From contig CAVYML010000002.1 of assembly GCA_963769605.1 (NCBI GenBank), positions 434,001 through 498,000 of the forward strand: 64,000 nt of DNA. The letters run 5' to 3'. Position numbers and translations under genes: made by a program. Positions within the stretch are counted from its first letter, which is position 1. Each line of letters begins with the position of its first letter. This DNA is from Fen-1254 sp963769605 (GTDB lineage Bacteria > Bacteroidota > Ignavibacteria > UBA10030). The notes below the pieces were generated by a model. The model ran no database searches, had not been told where the DNA came from, and worked only from the letters and a program-made list of their open reading frames with translations. Positions 1-9,307 of this stretch are shown here, in pieces.

Positions 1-2
1 GG

Positions 3-1826
3 TTAAGTTCTTCTGCCTACGGCCCCGACGAAGCATTTCGTTCTCTTTTGCAGCATCCGGAAATGGCAGTTCTTTTGGCTCTTGCTACGGCAATGACTGT
101 CTTCATTATTTCGTATGCCTACAGTAGAATTATAGAACATTTTCCAAGCGGCGGCGGCGGCTATGTTGTAGCAACAAAATTACTAGGACCTTCCTTTGGT
201 GTGGTTTCCGGATGCGCGCTGCTTGTCGATTATATACTCACTATAACCGTTTCGATTGCGTCCGGCGCCGATCAAATTTTCAGTTTCTTACCGATGGCAT
301 GGCTTTTGTGGAAAGTTCCTGTGGAAGCGATTGCAATTCTTCTTCTCGTCATTTTAAATTTACGAGGGGTCAAGGAGTCGATTACGGTTCTTGTACCTAT
401 ATTTTTGTTGTTCTTATGCACTCATATTACCGTCCTCGCTGCGGCTTTGATCAACCACTTTCAGGACATTCCCCGCATAACTGCCGTTGCTTCTTTAAAT
501 TTGCATCATGATATGTCCACTCTCGGTATGCTCGGAATGTTTTTCATCTTTGCAAGGGCATATTCCCGCGGTGCAGGGACCTATACCGGTATTGAAGCTG
601 TGTCGAATGGAATTCAGATGATGCGCGAACCTCGTGTAGCAACTGCGAAACGTACCATGGTTTACCTGGCCGTTTCGCTGGCTATAACAGCCGGCTCGAT
701 TCTCTTATTGTATTTATTGCTCGGTGTAACGGAAGAACCGGGAAAAACGCTCAATGCTGTGATGATTGAGAGATTGAATATTGGACCTTGGTTTATTGTA
801 CTGACTTTGATATCGGAAGCCGCCCTTTTATTCGTTGCGGCCCAAACGGGCTTTCTGGACGGTCCGCGCGTTATGGCAAACATGGCGAATGACCGCTGGC
901 TGCCGCATCGTTTAAGTTTTTTATCAGACCGCCTGACTATGTACTACGGCATCGTTATTATCGGTGCGGCTTCGATGGCAACATTATTTTATACCGGCGG
1001 CAATATCGATGCTCTGGTAACTATGTATTCCATCAATGTTTTTATTACCTTCTCGCTGACCGAGATCGGCATGGTACGCTTCTGGATAACGGAGCGGAAA
1101 AAATATCCGGAGTGGAAAAAATCTTTGCCTGTGCATGTGACGGGTCTTATTCTCTGCCTGTCCATTCTGACAATCGTACTTATCGAAAAATTTCAGATGG
1201 GAGCATGGCTCACTGTTGTTATTACGACTGCTTTAATCCTGCTTTGCATTCTTATTCGCCGCCATTATCAGACGGTTCTCACAAAACTGCGTTCTCTTGA
1301 AGATATTCTCACCGGCCTGCCCGTTGATGAGTCGGCGGTTTCTGCATGCGGAGTGATCGATGCAAGCAAGCCCACAGCGGTTCTGCTCGTTCAAAATTAC
1401 GGCGGACTCGGTATTCACTCGTTCCTGACCATCATAAAACAATTTCCCGGATATTTTAAACAAGTTGTTTTTGTCTCGGTTGCCGTACTCGAATCGGGGA
1501 ATTTCAAGGGAGCAGCGGAAGTGGAGAAGATGGAAGCAAAAGTCCAGGCGGATTTGATGCAGTATGTAAAACTGGCCAACGGCCTCGGTTTTCCGGCGGC
1601 ATCAAGAATGACCGTCGGGACGGAACCGGTCGTTGAGGCGGAGAAAATATGTGTAGAGCTTTCTAAACAATTCAAACAATCTATCTTTTTTTCGGCGAAA
1701 CTTGTCTTTCAAAAAGAAAAATGGTATCAGCGCATTCTGCACAGCGAAACGGCTAATGCTATTCAGAACAGACTTCAATTTCTCGGCCTTTCAATGGTCG
1801 TTCTTCCGATTCGCGTTTGGAATTAG
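3..1826 (+). CDS. APC-family amino acid permease (5' end missing)
   Basis: This is an integral membrane transporter of the amino acid/polyamine/organocation type. The reading frame is open from base 3, before any possible start, and the first residues (SSAYGPDEAF) match the motif near the N-terminus of the YdaO-like APC permeases, so the gene begins outside the window. About ten hydrophobic segments follow over roughly the first 410 residues. The last 170 residues are soluble and probably cytoplasmic. The motif GAGTYTGIEAVSNG near residue 200 is characteristic of this subgroup. The substrate cannot be told from sequence. It ends just before a strong hairpin terminator at 1853-1880 and is separate from the secretion operon that follows. 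The family call is firm and the substrate is open. Confidence 0.85.
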   Translation, partial: LSSSAYGPDEAFRSLLQHPEMAVLLALATAMTVFIISYAYSRIIEHFPSGGGGYVVATKLLGPSFGVVSGCALLVDYILTITVSIASGADQIFSFLPMAWLLWKVPVEAIAILLLVILNLRGVKESITVLVPIFLLFLCTHITVLAAALINHFQDIPRITAVASLNLHHDMSTLGMLGMFFIFARAYSRGAGTYTGIEAVSNGIQMMREPRVATAKRTMVYLAVSLAITAGSILLLYLLLGVTEEPGKTLNAVMIERLNIGPWFIVLTLISEAALLFVAAQTGFLDGPRVMANMANDRWLPHRLSFLSDRLTMYYGIVIIGAASMATLFYTGGNIDALVTMYSINVFITFSLTEIGMVRFWITERKKYPEWKKSLPVHVTGLILCLSILTIVLIEKFQMGAWLTVVITTALILLCILIRRHYQTVLTKLRSLEDILTGLPVDESAVSACGVIDASKPTAVLLVQNYGGLGIHSFLTIIKQFPGYFKQVVFVSVAVLESGNFKGAAEVEKMEAKVQADLMQYVKLANGLGFPAASRMTVGTEPVVEAEKICVELSKQFKQSIFFSAKLVFQKEKWYQRILHSETANAIQNRLQFLGLSMVVLPIRVWN

Positions 1827-1852
1827 AAGGAAATTGAGCATGACATATCTTC

Positions 1853-1884
1853 AAGGGCGAATTCCAAAAAATTCGCCCTTTCTT
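1853..1884 (+). terminator. Rho-independent terminator after the permease
   Basis: An 11-bp perfect inverted repeat (AAGGGCGAATT at 1853-1863 and its complement at 1870-1880) has a 6-base loop and is followed by TCTT. It lies 26 bases after the permease stop codon. Confidence 0.75.
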
Positions 1885-1994
1885 CATAGTGTGACTCTCC
1901 CGGCTTAAAATTGATCGAAAAAAAAGCCGGTCTATTTTTGTGATACAGCACACACGAAACGAAAAAAACAGAAAAAAATAAATCAATCCTTTTC

Positions 1995-2023
1995 TTGACA
2001 CAGAAAATGAAAAAGTGTATTAT
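1995..2023 (+). promoter_or_regulatory. sigma70-like promoter of the pilus/secretion operon
   Basis: TTGACA at 1995-2000 and TATTAT at 2018-2023 are separated by exactly 17 bases, close to the sigma70 consensus. The pair lies 46 bases before the ATG of the GspF/PilC-like gene and after the permease terminator, so it probably drives the operon that starts at 2069. FCB primary sigma factors can prefer other -10/-35 forms, so the match is suggestive only. Confidence 0.6.
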
Positions 2024-2068
2024 CGTATAGTATAAATAGAACTGTTTCCTTAAAAATAGGGTGTTTTT

Positions 2069-3439
2069 ATGCCTGAATATCGTATTGAAGGATTAACTCT
2101 TTCGGGGAAAGTTGTATCAGGTTCAATTTCTGCGGATACGAAAAGCATTGCAAAGAGAAGAGCGCAGGAATTAGGACGTGATAAGAAGTTTAAAATAACT
2201 GACATTCATGAACGTGTCGCTTATATCTACCGCGTGCAAAAGGGAGTGGACAAACCCATTGACGGAGAACAAAAAGCGTTTACTGCCAGTGAGGTCCGTA
2301 TTGCACTGGAAAAAATGGGCTACAAAGTTATTTACGTTCGCAGGAAATTATTCGGGACAAAACAAAAAGCAGCGCCGGCTACGGAAATTATAACGTTTGT
2401 CCGCGTCAGTACCGACCTGATGCGGCAGAAACTTCCGTTCAACGAAGTGATGCAGCTTCTCATCAACGATATTACCAATCCCACTTTGCGCGATGCAGTA
2501 AAAGAAATTAATACGGAGTTAAAACAGGGAAAAGACAGCGAAAAAGTTTTTCAAAAACAAACGACCGTGTTCGGTAAATTTGCCGCAAACATGCTCGGGC
2601 TGGCTTCGAAAAGCGGCAATATGGTGGAAATTTATGAAAGCACGGCAAAGTTTTTAGAACGAAATGCAGAATTCAAGCGAAGCCTCAAAAGCGCCTTGGT
2701 CACGCCAATGATTACATTGTTGGTCCTCTTTTTCGCATGCCTTTTTTATGTCGCATATATATTCCCGAAGACGGCTGAGATGTTTGTCAAATTTCACATC
2801 AAGCTGCCTCCAATGACTGCGGCTACTCTGAAATTCAGCAATTGGCTTATGGCGAATGTATGGGTCATTTCGATACTGACAGTGGGTCCTTGCATCGGTC
2901 TTTTCATGTATCTCAAAACCGAACGGGGACAGTTTTTTATGGATAAGTATATGATTAGAATTCCCGTTCTTGGAACGCTCTTTCACAAAATGGCCATTGA
3001 GATTTTTTGCCGTGTTTTCTATGCATTGTACAGCGGTTCCGGGGAAAATATTGAAATTATCCGTATGGCAGCGGAAGCATGCGGCAATCGTTATATGGAG
3101 CACCAGATTAAAACGATCGCTATTCCTATGATGCTGGAACGCGGCCGCGGTTTAACCGAAGCATTCGAAGCGACAGGCGTGTTTACACGAACGGCTATTT
3201 CAAGATTTAATTCCGGGGCGGAAACCGGAACGGTTAAAACCACCGCGCTTCAATTGGCGGAATATTATGAAAAAGAAACATCTTACAAACTTAAAAATGC
3301 CGTCGAAGCGATATCGCTATCGGTCAATATGATCATTATGATCGTTTTGACGGCCCTGACATTGGTCTCCTCGGAAACGGCGATGGTCAAACCGGAATCA
3401 CCGCATATGATCATGCCGATTGGAATTTTCCTTCGATAG
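2069..3439 (+). CDS. Type II secretion/type IV pilus inner-membrane protein, GspF/PilC family
   Basis: This is the inner-membrane platform protein of a type IV pilus or type II secretion machine; it works with the GspE/PilB ATPase encoded next. The 456-residue protein has an N-terminal cytoplasmic extension of about 110 residues, then two F-domains separated by membrane segments. Visible hydrophobic helices lie at about 213-233 (TLLVLFFACLFYVAYIFP), 265-290 and close to the C-terminus (SVNMIIMIVLTALTLVS). The family usually has about 400 residues, so the N-terminal part is slightly long. The ATG at 2069 follows a promoter-like sequence. The next gene starts 32 bases downstream, which fits a common transcript. 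Confidence 0.88.
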   Translation: MPEYRIEGLTLSGKVVSGSISADTKSIAKRRAQELGRDKKFKITDIHERVAYIYRVQKGVDKPIDGEQKAFTASEVRIALEKMGYKVIYVRRKLFGTKQKAAPATEIITFVRVSTDLMRQKLPFNEVMQLLINDITNPTLRDAVKEINTELKQGKDSEKVFQKQTTVFGKFAANMLGLASKSGNMVEIYESTAKFLERNAEFKRSLKSALVTPMITLLVLFFACLFYVAYIFPKTAEMFVKFHIKLPPMTAATLKFSNWLMANVWVISILTVGPCIGLFMYLKTERGQFFMDKYMIRIPVLGTLFHKMAIEIFCRVFYALYSGSGENIEIIRMAAEACGNRYMEHQIKTIAIPMMLERGRGLTEAFEATGVFTRTAISRFNSGAETGTVKTTALQLAEYYEKETSYKLKNAVEAISLSVNMIIMIVLTALTLVSSETAMVKPESPHMIMPIGIFLR

Positions 3440-3471
3440 GACAAATTTTTTAGCGATAAGGAATTGAGGAT

Positions 3472-5265
3472 ATGCCGGAAATAGATATAACTGATAAGAT
3501 CGGTTATACACTTCTGAAAAAGGGAATCATCGATTTCGAGACATTGGAAAAGTCTCTGAAGATGAAAGACTCCGAAGAAAACAAGAAGAACCGGAAAAAT
3601 CTTGGTCAAATTCTTGTCACCGAATTTGGCGCCGATCATGATGCGGTTTTCCGTGAAGTTGCAAATCTGTACGCCTTTCGTGAAGTTTTTCTTTCTGATG
3701 AAAAAATAGATGATACGAGAATTGCATTCATTAAAAAAATTGTCGATCAACTCAGCGATCAACAACGGGAGATGATGACACAATCGAAACTTCTCCCTTT
3801 AAAGTTCGATGAACGCCAGACAGACAAGTTGATCATTATCGCGGCCGATCCGACTGACCGTAATTTGCCGGTGGTTGCCCGAAGCTTCAATGTTAAAAAA
3901 TACGAAATCTGCTATGTCCGCCTCAAAGATTTGCAGATGCTTATGGAGCGCGTTGCACCCGCGCAGAATGAATTTCTTAAACTGCTGGAAGACAATAAGA
4001 TTACGGTCGATGATGCCGGCGGTACCGAAGATGAAAGTGTTGATGAACAGGCTCTTGAAGCGGAGATAAGCAAGAGCGCGCTTGTCAATCTTTTTGAAGG
4101 ATGTCTTGTGGAAGCGGTACGTCGGGGCGTAAGTGACGTGCATGTCGTTGCGGCTGAAGGCAATCGGACAAATTTTTTGTTCCGCATCGATGGAAACCTT
4201 CAGGTCTGGCATTGCCAGGAAAGCACAACTCCCGAAGCGGTCATGGCGGTTGTCAAGGACAGAACAAAGAACGTCGACCGGTTCGAACGGGAAATGACTC
4301 AGGATGGATTTATTCAACGTGTCATCGACGGCCACCAACTGCGGTTTCGTGTTTCTATCATGCCCATTGTTACAACGGAGTTCAAACATAAGTTCGAAAG
4401 TATCGTCATTCGTGTTCTCGACGACCGCAAGGTTATCACGGATTTGGAAAAACTCGGTCTTCAAGGACCGGCCCGTTCATTATTTTACAAGGCTATTAAC
4501 AAACCGCAGGGAATCATCATCCTCACGGGACCGACAGGATCCGGAAAATCGACAACCCTTATTGCAGCTCTTTATCAGGTCATCGATCCTACTGTGAACG
4601 TGCTGACAATCGAGGAACCGGTTGAATATATCATTAAGGGCGCCCGCCAGTTAAAGATAGGCCCGAAAATGGGATTTGAAGAGGCTATCCGCGGTATACT
4701 TCGTCACGATCCGGATATCGTACTGGTCGGTGAAATGCGTGATAAAATAACGGCAGAAACGGCGATCAAAATGGCAAACACAGGGCATCTTGTCTTTTCT
4801 ACCCTGCACACCAACGATGCGCCAAGTGCAATTGCCCGTCTGTATAAAATGGGAGTCGAGCCGTTCCTTCTTGCTTATGCTATTAATATTATTGTGGCAC
4901 AGCGGCTCATCCGGACGCTCTGTAAAATATGCAAACAACCGCTGGATACCGATGAACTTGAGCACTTATTGAAATTTGGTTTTTCTGAGGAAGAAATTTC
5001 AAAACATACTTTTTATAAGTCTGTCGGATGCGAAAAATGTAACGGAGGATACAAAGGGAGAGCCGCCATTCATGAAGCGTTATTTTTCTCAAAAGCCATT
5101 AAAAATATTATCTTAAATGCCGGAGAAAAAGTGGATGAAAATGCCATTCGCGAACAAGCTACAAAAGATGGCATGTGGACATTACGCCGTTCTGGGATGG
5201 AACGTATGATGGAAGGAACTACGACATTGGAAGAAGTGGTAGCAACGACTTCTGAAGATGATTAG
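3472..5265 (+). CDS. Type II secretion/type IV pilus assembly ATPase, GspE/PilB family
   Basis: This hexameric cytoplasmic ATPase powers pilus or pseudopilus polymerisation. Its 597 residues match the family length. The N-terminal third resembles the GspE/PilB N-domain. The Walker A motif GPTGSGKST is at residues 353-361, followed by a Walker B region (DPDIVLVGEMRD) and the STLHTND histidine box. Four cysteines (CKIC, then CEKC) form the zinc-binding C-terminal element typical of PilB/GspE and absent from PilT. It lies between the GspF-like gene and a second, PilT-like ATPase, so a pilus-type system with extension and retraction motors is likely. Confidence 0.9.
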   Translation: MPEIDITDKIGYTLLKKGIIDFETLEKSLKMKDSEENKKNRKNLGQILVTEFGADHDAVFREVANLYAFREVFLSDEKIDDTRIAFIKKIVDQLSDQQREMMTQSKLLPLKFDERQTDKLIIIAADPTDRNLPVVARSFNVKKYEICYVRLKDLQMLMERVAPAQNEFLKLLEDNKITVDDAGGTEDESVDEQALEAEISKSALVNLFEGCLVEAVRRGVSDVHVVAAEGNRTNFLFRIDGNLQVWHCQESTTPEAVMAVVKDRTKNVDRFEREMTQDGFIQRVIDGHQLRFRVSIMPIVTTEFKHKFESIVIRVLDDRKVITDLEKLGLQGPARSLFYKAINKPQGIIILTGPTGSGKSTTLIAALYQVIDPTVNVLTIEEPVEYIIKGARQLKIGPKMGFEEAIRGILRHDPDIVLVGEMRDKITAETAIKMANTGHLVFSTLHTNDAPSAIARLYKMGVEPFLLAYAINIIVAQRLIRTLCKICKQPLDTDELEHLLKFGFSEEEISKHTFYKSVGCEKCNGGYKGRAAIHEALFFSKAIKNIILNAGEKVDENAIREQATKDGMWTLRRSGMERMMEGTTTLEEVVATTSEDD

Positions 5266-5345
5266 TAAAAACAACGATTTGAGCCAATGTTCGACTTTTT
5301 TTATCTGTTTTTAAAAACGGTTGAGATATGAAATTGTGTGATAAG

Positions 5346-5377
5346 CCCTCGATTTTAGCGGATCTAGGGATTTTTTT
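5346..5377 (+). terminator. Possible weak terminator or attenuator inside the operon
   Basis: CCCTCGAT (5346-5353) can pair with ATCTAGGG (5362-5369) with one mismatch, followed by seven T residues. It sits in the 229-base gap between the PilB-like and PilT-like ATPase genes and could lower expression of the downstream genes. The stem is short, so the call is tentative. Confidence 0.35.
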
Positions 5378-5494
5378 GAATTTTCTTCTTGAAGTGATTT
5401 GCTTTTTGTGTTGTAGTTCATTATTTTCAATCCAATTCAGCAGAGTCATTTTTAAGGTAATTGAGCAAAGGAACAAGGTAAGTGACCAGAGAAT

Positions 5495-6798
5495 ATGACG
5501 GCTCAAAACCAATCCATTCCAGATAATAATATCTCTTCGAATCCCGCGTCGGACGAACGTCCCAAAGCCGTTCTTGAGTCTCAAAAAATTCTTAAGGCAA
5601 TCGCCGTAGGAATAACTTCGTCCGTTCAAGGATTGGAACGGCAAATGCTTATCAGCGATATGATGTCGAGAACTGATGAAACCGTTAAAGAAAAGCTGCA
5701 CACGGTCATGAATTATTTATTAACAAGGATGCTTTCGCTCGGTGCTTCCGACCTCGACATCGGCGGTTATGGATCGCAAGGAAGCATCTGGTATCGTATC
5801 TTCGGATCGAAGAAACCCGATCGGTCCTGGGAACGTTTTCCCCCGATGAAACCAATATTCTGATACAGAGCATATTAGGAGAACGACAGCGCTCTTTTCT
5901 TTTTGAAAATCGGAGCTTGGATTTTTCGCACATGCTTTTTGGCAATGGAGATGATTTCCGCCGCTTCCGTGCCAATGCGTATTTTGAACTGGATCAGCTT
6001 GCTTTGAATATGCGGGCAATCAACAATGTCATACGTCCATTCAAGACGCTGGAGCTTCATGCCAACGTAACAAAGGTCTTAAGTCTTGCCCATACGAAGG
6101 AAGGCTTATGTCTGGTTACGGGTATTACGGGATCCGGAAAAAGTTCAACTCTGGATTCGATCATCGATGCGAACAATCACACCGTGGAAGGTCACATTGT
6201 CATTATTGCTTCGCCTATTGAATATGTGCACCGATCTGATAAATGCATTATACGCCACCGCGAAGTCGGGCGCGATGTCCTTTCCTTTAGGGATGGCGCT
6301 GTGCAGGCCCTTCGGCAGGATCCGGACATCATTATGCTCGGTGAATTACGCGATCCTGAGACGATTATGACGGCGTTGGAAATTACCGATTCCGGACATA
6401 AAGTATTTTCGACTCTCCACACGGGATCTGCAGTAGAAAGCATCGATAGAATTATAGGAGAAACGCCTCCCATCGAACAGGAACGAGTTCGGTATCGATT
6501 GGCAGATACTCTGCGATGTGTTATTTCGCAGAAATTAGTGCCGAGTTTCGACGGTAAACGTATTCTTGCAAAAGAAATATTATTAGGTACGCCAAGCGTT
6601 CGAGCGGCAATTAAAAATAACAATACGAGCGAAATTTATCAGATGCTGAATGAAGGATTCGAACACGGCATGACAACGCTGGAGCAGGATCTCAAGCGGC
6701 TGTATGTTCAGAAAAAGATTTCGCTCGAGAATGCCATGAATTATGCAAACAACAAACGTCGGCTGCAGCAATTGCTTCAGATTCAGCAGACAGACTGA
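5495..6798 (+). pseudogene. PilT-like retraction ATPase, split by a frameshift
   Basis: A PilT-type ATPase would power pilus retraction. The first part (5495-5863) ends early in frame 2. The homologous sequence continues without a gap in frame 1 through 6798. Walker A (GITGSGKSS) begins near 6121, and Walker B (DPDIIMLGELRD) and the STLHTG box are present. No CxxC zinc element is seen, as in PilT. Adding one base in the run TTTTCCCCC (5836-5844) joins the parts and gives a sensible protein of about 434 residues reading ERFPPDETNIL at the join. This may be a real one-base deletion, a sequencing error in a homopolymer, or a recoding site. All other genes of the operon are intact, which favours an error or a recent mutation. 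Confidence 0.8.
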
Positions 6799-6826
6799 CG
6801 GAAAGAACGAACTTCGATAGAAAAAA

Positions 6827-8398
6827 ATGCCTATTCGATCAAGCGACGGAAAAACTGCGGTAGCGGTATTTGTAGACGGATTGGAACTCAAATACGTTCG
6901 CATGTCTCTCAAAGGAGGAAGAACAATTCTCCTCGATTGCAAAACCGTGGCGCTCCAAAAAAAACTTGATGAAAAGAATGAGATGGCCGTCGAAGACGGC
7001 GGCTTGAGCGATCTTTCCATCACCGATGCTTTCGCGACACAGAATATAAATCTGACCGGCGATACGGAGGGAACGACTAATTCATCCGTTCTTTTGGGAC
7101 TGCTGAATGAGCTGGGATCACCCAGAAGATATTCTCTTTCCTACGCTATTTCCGAACCCGCTGTGACATATCAGGAAATCGAAGGCATTACCGGCCTCAA
7201 AGATGATAAGCTCAAGAAACGCATCCTCCAGGAGCTAAAAACGTCGCGCACTCTTACACCGTCTCTCGATGCCATTGGAACGATTCCGACAGCGAACGAC
7301 GGTTTGCTAACGCTAATCCGCGAAGATGGAATCCATATCTATAACCTTCTCTTGGAACTGAAACCCTTTATGGGAGGGAGAATACCGACCGTTAAATTGG
7401 TGGAAAGTTCCGATGTCGCATTGTTGGAGATGGTTCGCTCCCAATATGAATTGCAGGAAGAAGAAGTGAGCGTAATCGTCTATGTGGGTTATGACTTCAG
7501 CCGATTGATCTTTATGCAGGGAGAGCATTATCTGCATTTTGCGCCGATCATCAGTGAAGGTTTCGGATCTCCTAATATTGAAAATACATTATACAGCCGC
7601 ATTCTGCTGGAACAGGATAATATAGCTTTAACGCGCATCGACAGGATTTTGCTTATTGGAGAAAGCCACAAGGTCAACCTTCTTGATTCTCTAGCGCCGC
7701 AATTTTCAAGCGCTCAGGTAGAGTACCTCAAAGCCCCGACGATCGAACTCGATGAATTCGAAGGAGCTTCGGCAGAAATTGTCTCCGAATATGCAATTCC
7801 TATTCTGACCGCATGGAAGTCGCTCGACCCGAAGAATCATAGTTTCTACGATATCAACCTTATTCCTCAGAGAATAATCGAAGGACAGCGAGTCCTCGCC
7901 ATTGCGTGGCACGGAGCCGTTGTCGCTCTTTTTATAATTATTTCCATCGTCTATTATTGGACGGCAATTTCCAACCGATCTACAGAAATTCACAGGGCCA
8001 ATGAAGAATTAAAGCGGCTGCAGGGACGCCTGGCGGAATTAGATGTCTTCCGGCAGAGGAAAGACGCGTTGTCCTCCGATATCAACCGCTACAGTGATGC
8101 CACGACCGTATACGATGAGTTAGCTCCGGGAAGCGATCGTTGGAGCCGTATTCTGCACTATATAGCCAATAGCGTGGAGGATTTGAATTCAATTTGGATC
8201 TACAGCATCAAACCGGATAATTCAGTTCCCGGGTCAATCATAATTTCGGGAAGAGCTATGTACAGAACGCGAATTCCCCGTTTGGCCGGCGTCTTTGAAA
8301 AAGCCACTTTGAGAGAAGTCCGAACTGTGACAATTCGAAATAAAGTCCTTTACGAATTTGATATTCTCATTGAAAAGATCGATAAGTACGACCAATAA
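6827..8398 (+). CDS. PilM-PilN-like fused assembly protein
   Basis: The protein is inferred to be the cytoplasmic/inner-membrane platform of the pilus or secretion machine. The first 350 residues look like an actin-fold (PilM/GspL cytoplasmic) domain: it starts with a beta-strand region (AVAVFVDGLELKYVRM) and contains long alternating alpha/beta segments. One membrane helix lies at about residues 357-381 (HGAVVALFIIISIVYYW). It is followed by a coiled-coil stretch and a small periplasmic domain resembling PilN. PilM and PilN are separate in most pili; GspL has a similar fused layout. The position between the ATPases and a PilO-like gene supports the role. The call rests on layout and context more than on clear motifs. 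Confidence 0.6.
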   Translation: MPIRSSDGKTAVAVFVDGLELKYVRMSLKGGRTILLDCKTVALQKKLDEKNEMAVEDGGLSDLSITDAFATQNINLTGDTEGTTNSSVLLGLLNELGSPRRYSLSYAISEPAVTYQEIEGITGLKDDKLKKRILQELKTSRTLTPSLDAIGTIPTANDGLLTLIREDGIHIYNLLLELKPFMGGRIPTVKLVESSDVALLEMVRSQYELQEEEVSVIVYVGYDFSRLIFMQGEHYLHFAPIISEGFGSPNIENTLYSRILLEQDNIALTRIDRILLIGESHKVNLLDSLAPQFSSAQVEYLKAPTIELDEFEGASAEIVSEYAIPILTAWKSLDPKNHSFYDINLIPQRIIEGQRVLAIAWHGAVVALFIIISIVYYWTAISNRSTEIHRANEELKRLQGRLAELDVFRQRKDALSSDINRYSDATTVYDELAPGSDRWSRILHYIANSVEDLNSIWIYSIKPDNSVPGSIIISGRAMYRTRIPRLAGVFEKATLREVRTVTIRNKVLYEFDILIEKIDKYDQ

Positions 8399-8416
8399 TA
8401 AAAAGAAAGATGCTTC

Positions 8417-9307
8417 GTGACCTTTAAAGTTAAAAATACGATCTATCTCGCCTGTGTATGGATCGTCGTCATGGCGCTTGGAATCGGAATTAATAAAGTA
8501 TGGCAGCCGCGACAGCTAAAGGTTGTGGACAAAAAGACGGTAGACGTAAAACGTCAACTCGAAGATCTTCCGGGGTTGACCGAAGAAGTGCAGCAACTGA
8601 CTGAAAGATATCAGGATGTGAAGAGGCGGTACGATTCCCGCAGCAAAGAAATTCCCCTCTCCGACGCATCATCGCAAACATACGGCTACATGAGCAGCGG
8701 AATAGATCAGGCGGGTGCTATTAAGTTCGATATGAAATTTACCGGCGGAGAAAACAAAGACCGCTGGGGTTTCAATATCTACAAGTTAACGTCCGGGGAA
8801 TCGACCTTTGAGGATCTTTTTAAGTTTGTTTATTTCCTCGAAAACGGAAGACGGTTATATAAGATTTCATCGATGACTATAGATGCGCATGAAGCGATCG
8901 ACGAATTAACGAAAGAAACCGTCCAAAGCGTTACGTTTCAGATGGACCTGCAGGCATACTATGTGAATAATATTCCTGAGTTGGGTACATCACTCGCGGC
9001 AAAGACCTTAACTCTTATTCCCACAATCTTCAGTCCATGCAAGCCTATCGTCTCGCAAGTTTTAGCTACAACGCCGCCGGCAGGCGAAATCGATGCGGAT
9101 AATTCCGATGTTAAAGCAGTTTTGCATGGAAAGGCATTCGTTCTGGTCGAGGGCGAATTGGTAATCCTGCATGTGGGTGACAAAGTATGGCACGGAAGCG
9201 TTACAGCGATTGATCCGGCAACAAGCTCCGTAGAATACACGCTTGACGAAGGCGGGATTATTCGAAAACTTAACAAGCGGATCAAATTCGAAAAGAAAGT
9301 AAAGTAA
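8417..9307 (+). CDS. PilO-like inner-membrane assembly protein
   Basis: The predicted 296-residue protein has a short cytoplasmic N-terminus, one membrane helix (YLACVWIVVMALGIGI, residues 9-24), a coiled-coil segment at about 35-75 and a periplasmic domain. This is the layout of PilO/GspM proteins that bind PilN and the secretin accessory protein PilP. The C-terminal 60 residues (ALVEGELVILHVGDKV-type pattern) resemble the PilP/GspC homology region, so PilO and PilP functions may be joined here. The start is a GTG codon. The stop codon overlaps the next start by one base, so the genes are translationally coupled. Confidence 0.5.
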   Translation: MTFKVKNTIYLACVWIVVMALGIGINKVWQPRQLKVVDKKTVDVKRQLEDLPGLTEEVQQLTERYQDVKRRYDSRSKEIPLSDASSQTYGYMSSGIDQAGAIKFDMKFTGGENKDRWGFNIYKLTSGESTFEDLFKFVYFLENGRRLYKISSMTIDAHEAIDELTKETVQSVTFQMDLQAYYVNNIPELGTSLAAKTLTLIPTIFSPCKPIVSQVLATTPPAGEIDADNSDVKAVLHGKAFVLVEGELVILHVGDKVWHGSVTAIDPATSSVEYTLDEGGIIRKLNKRIKFEKKVK

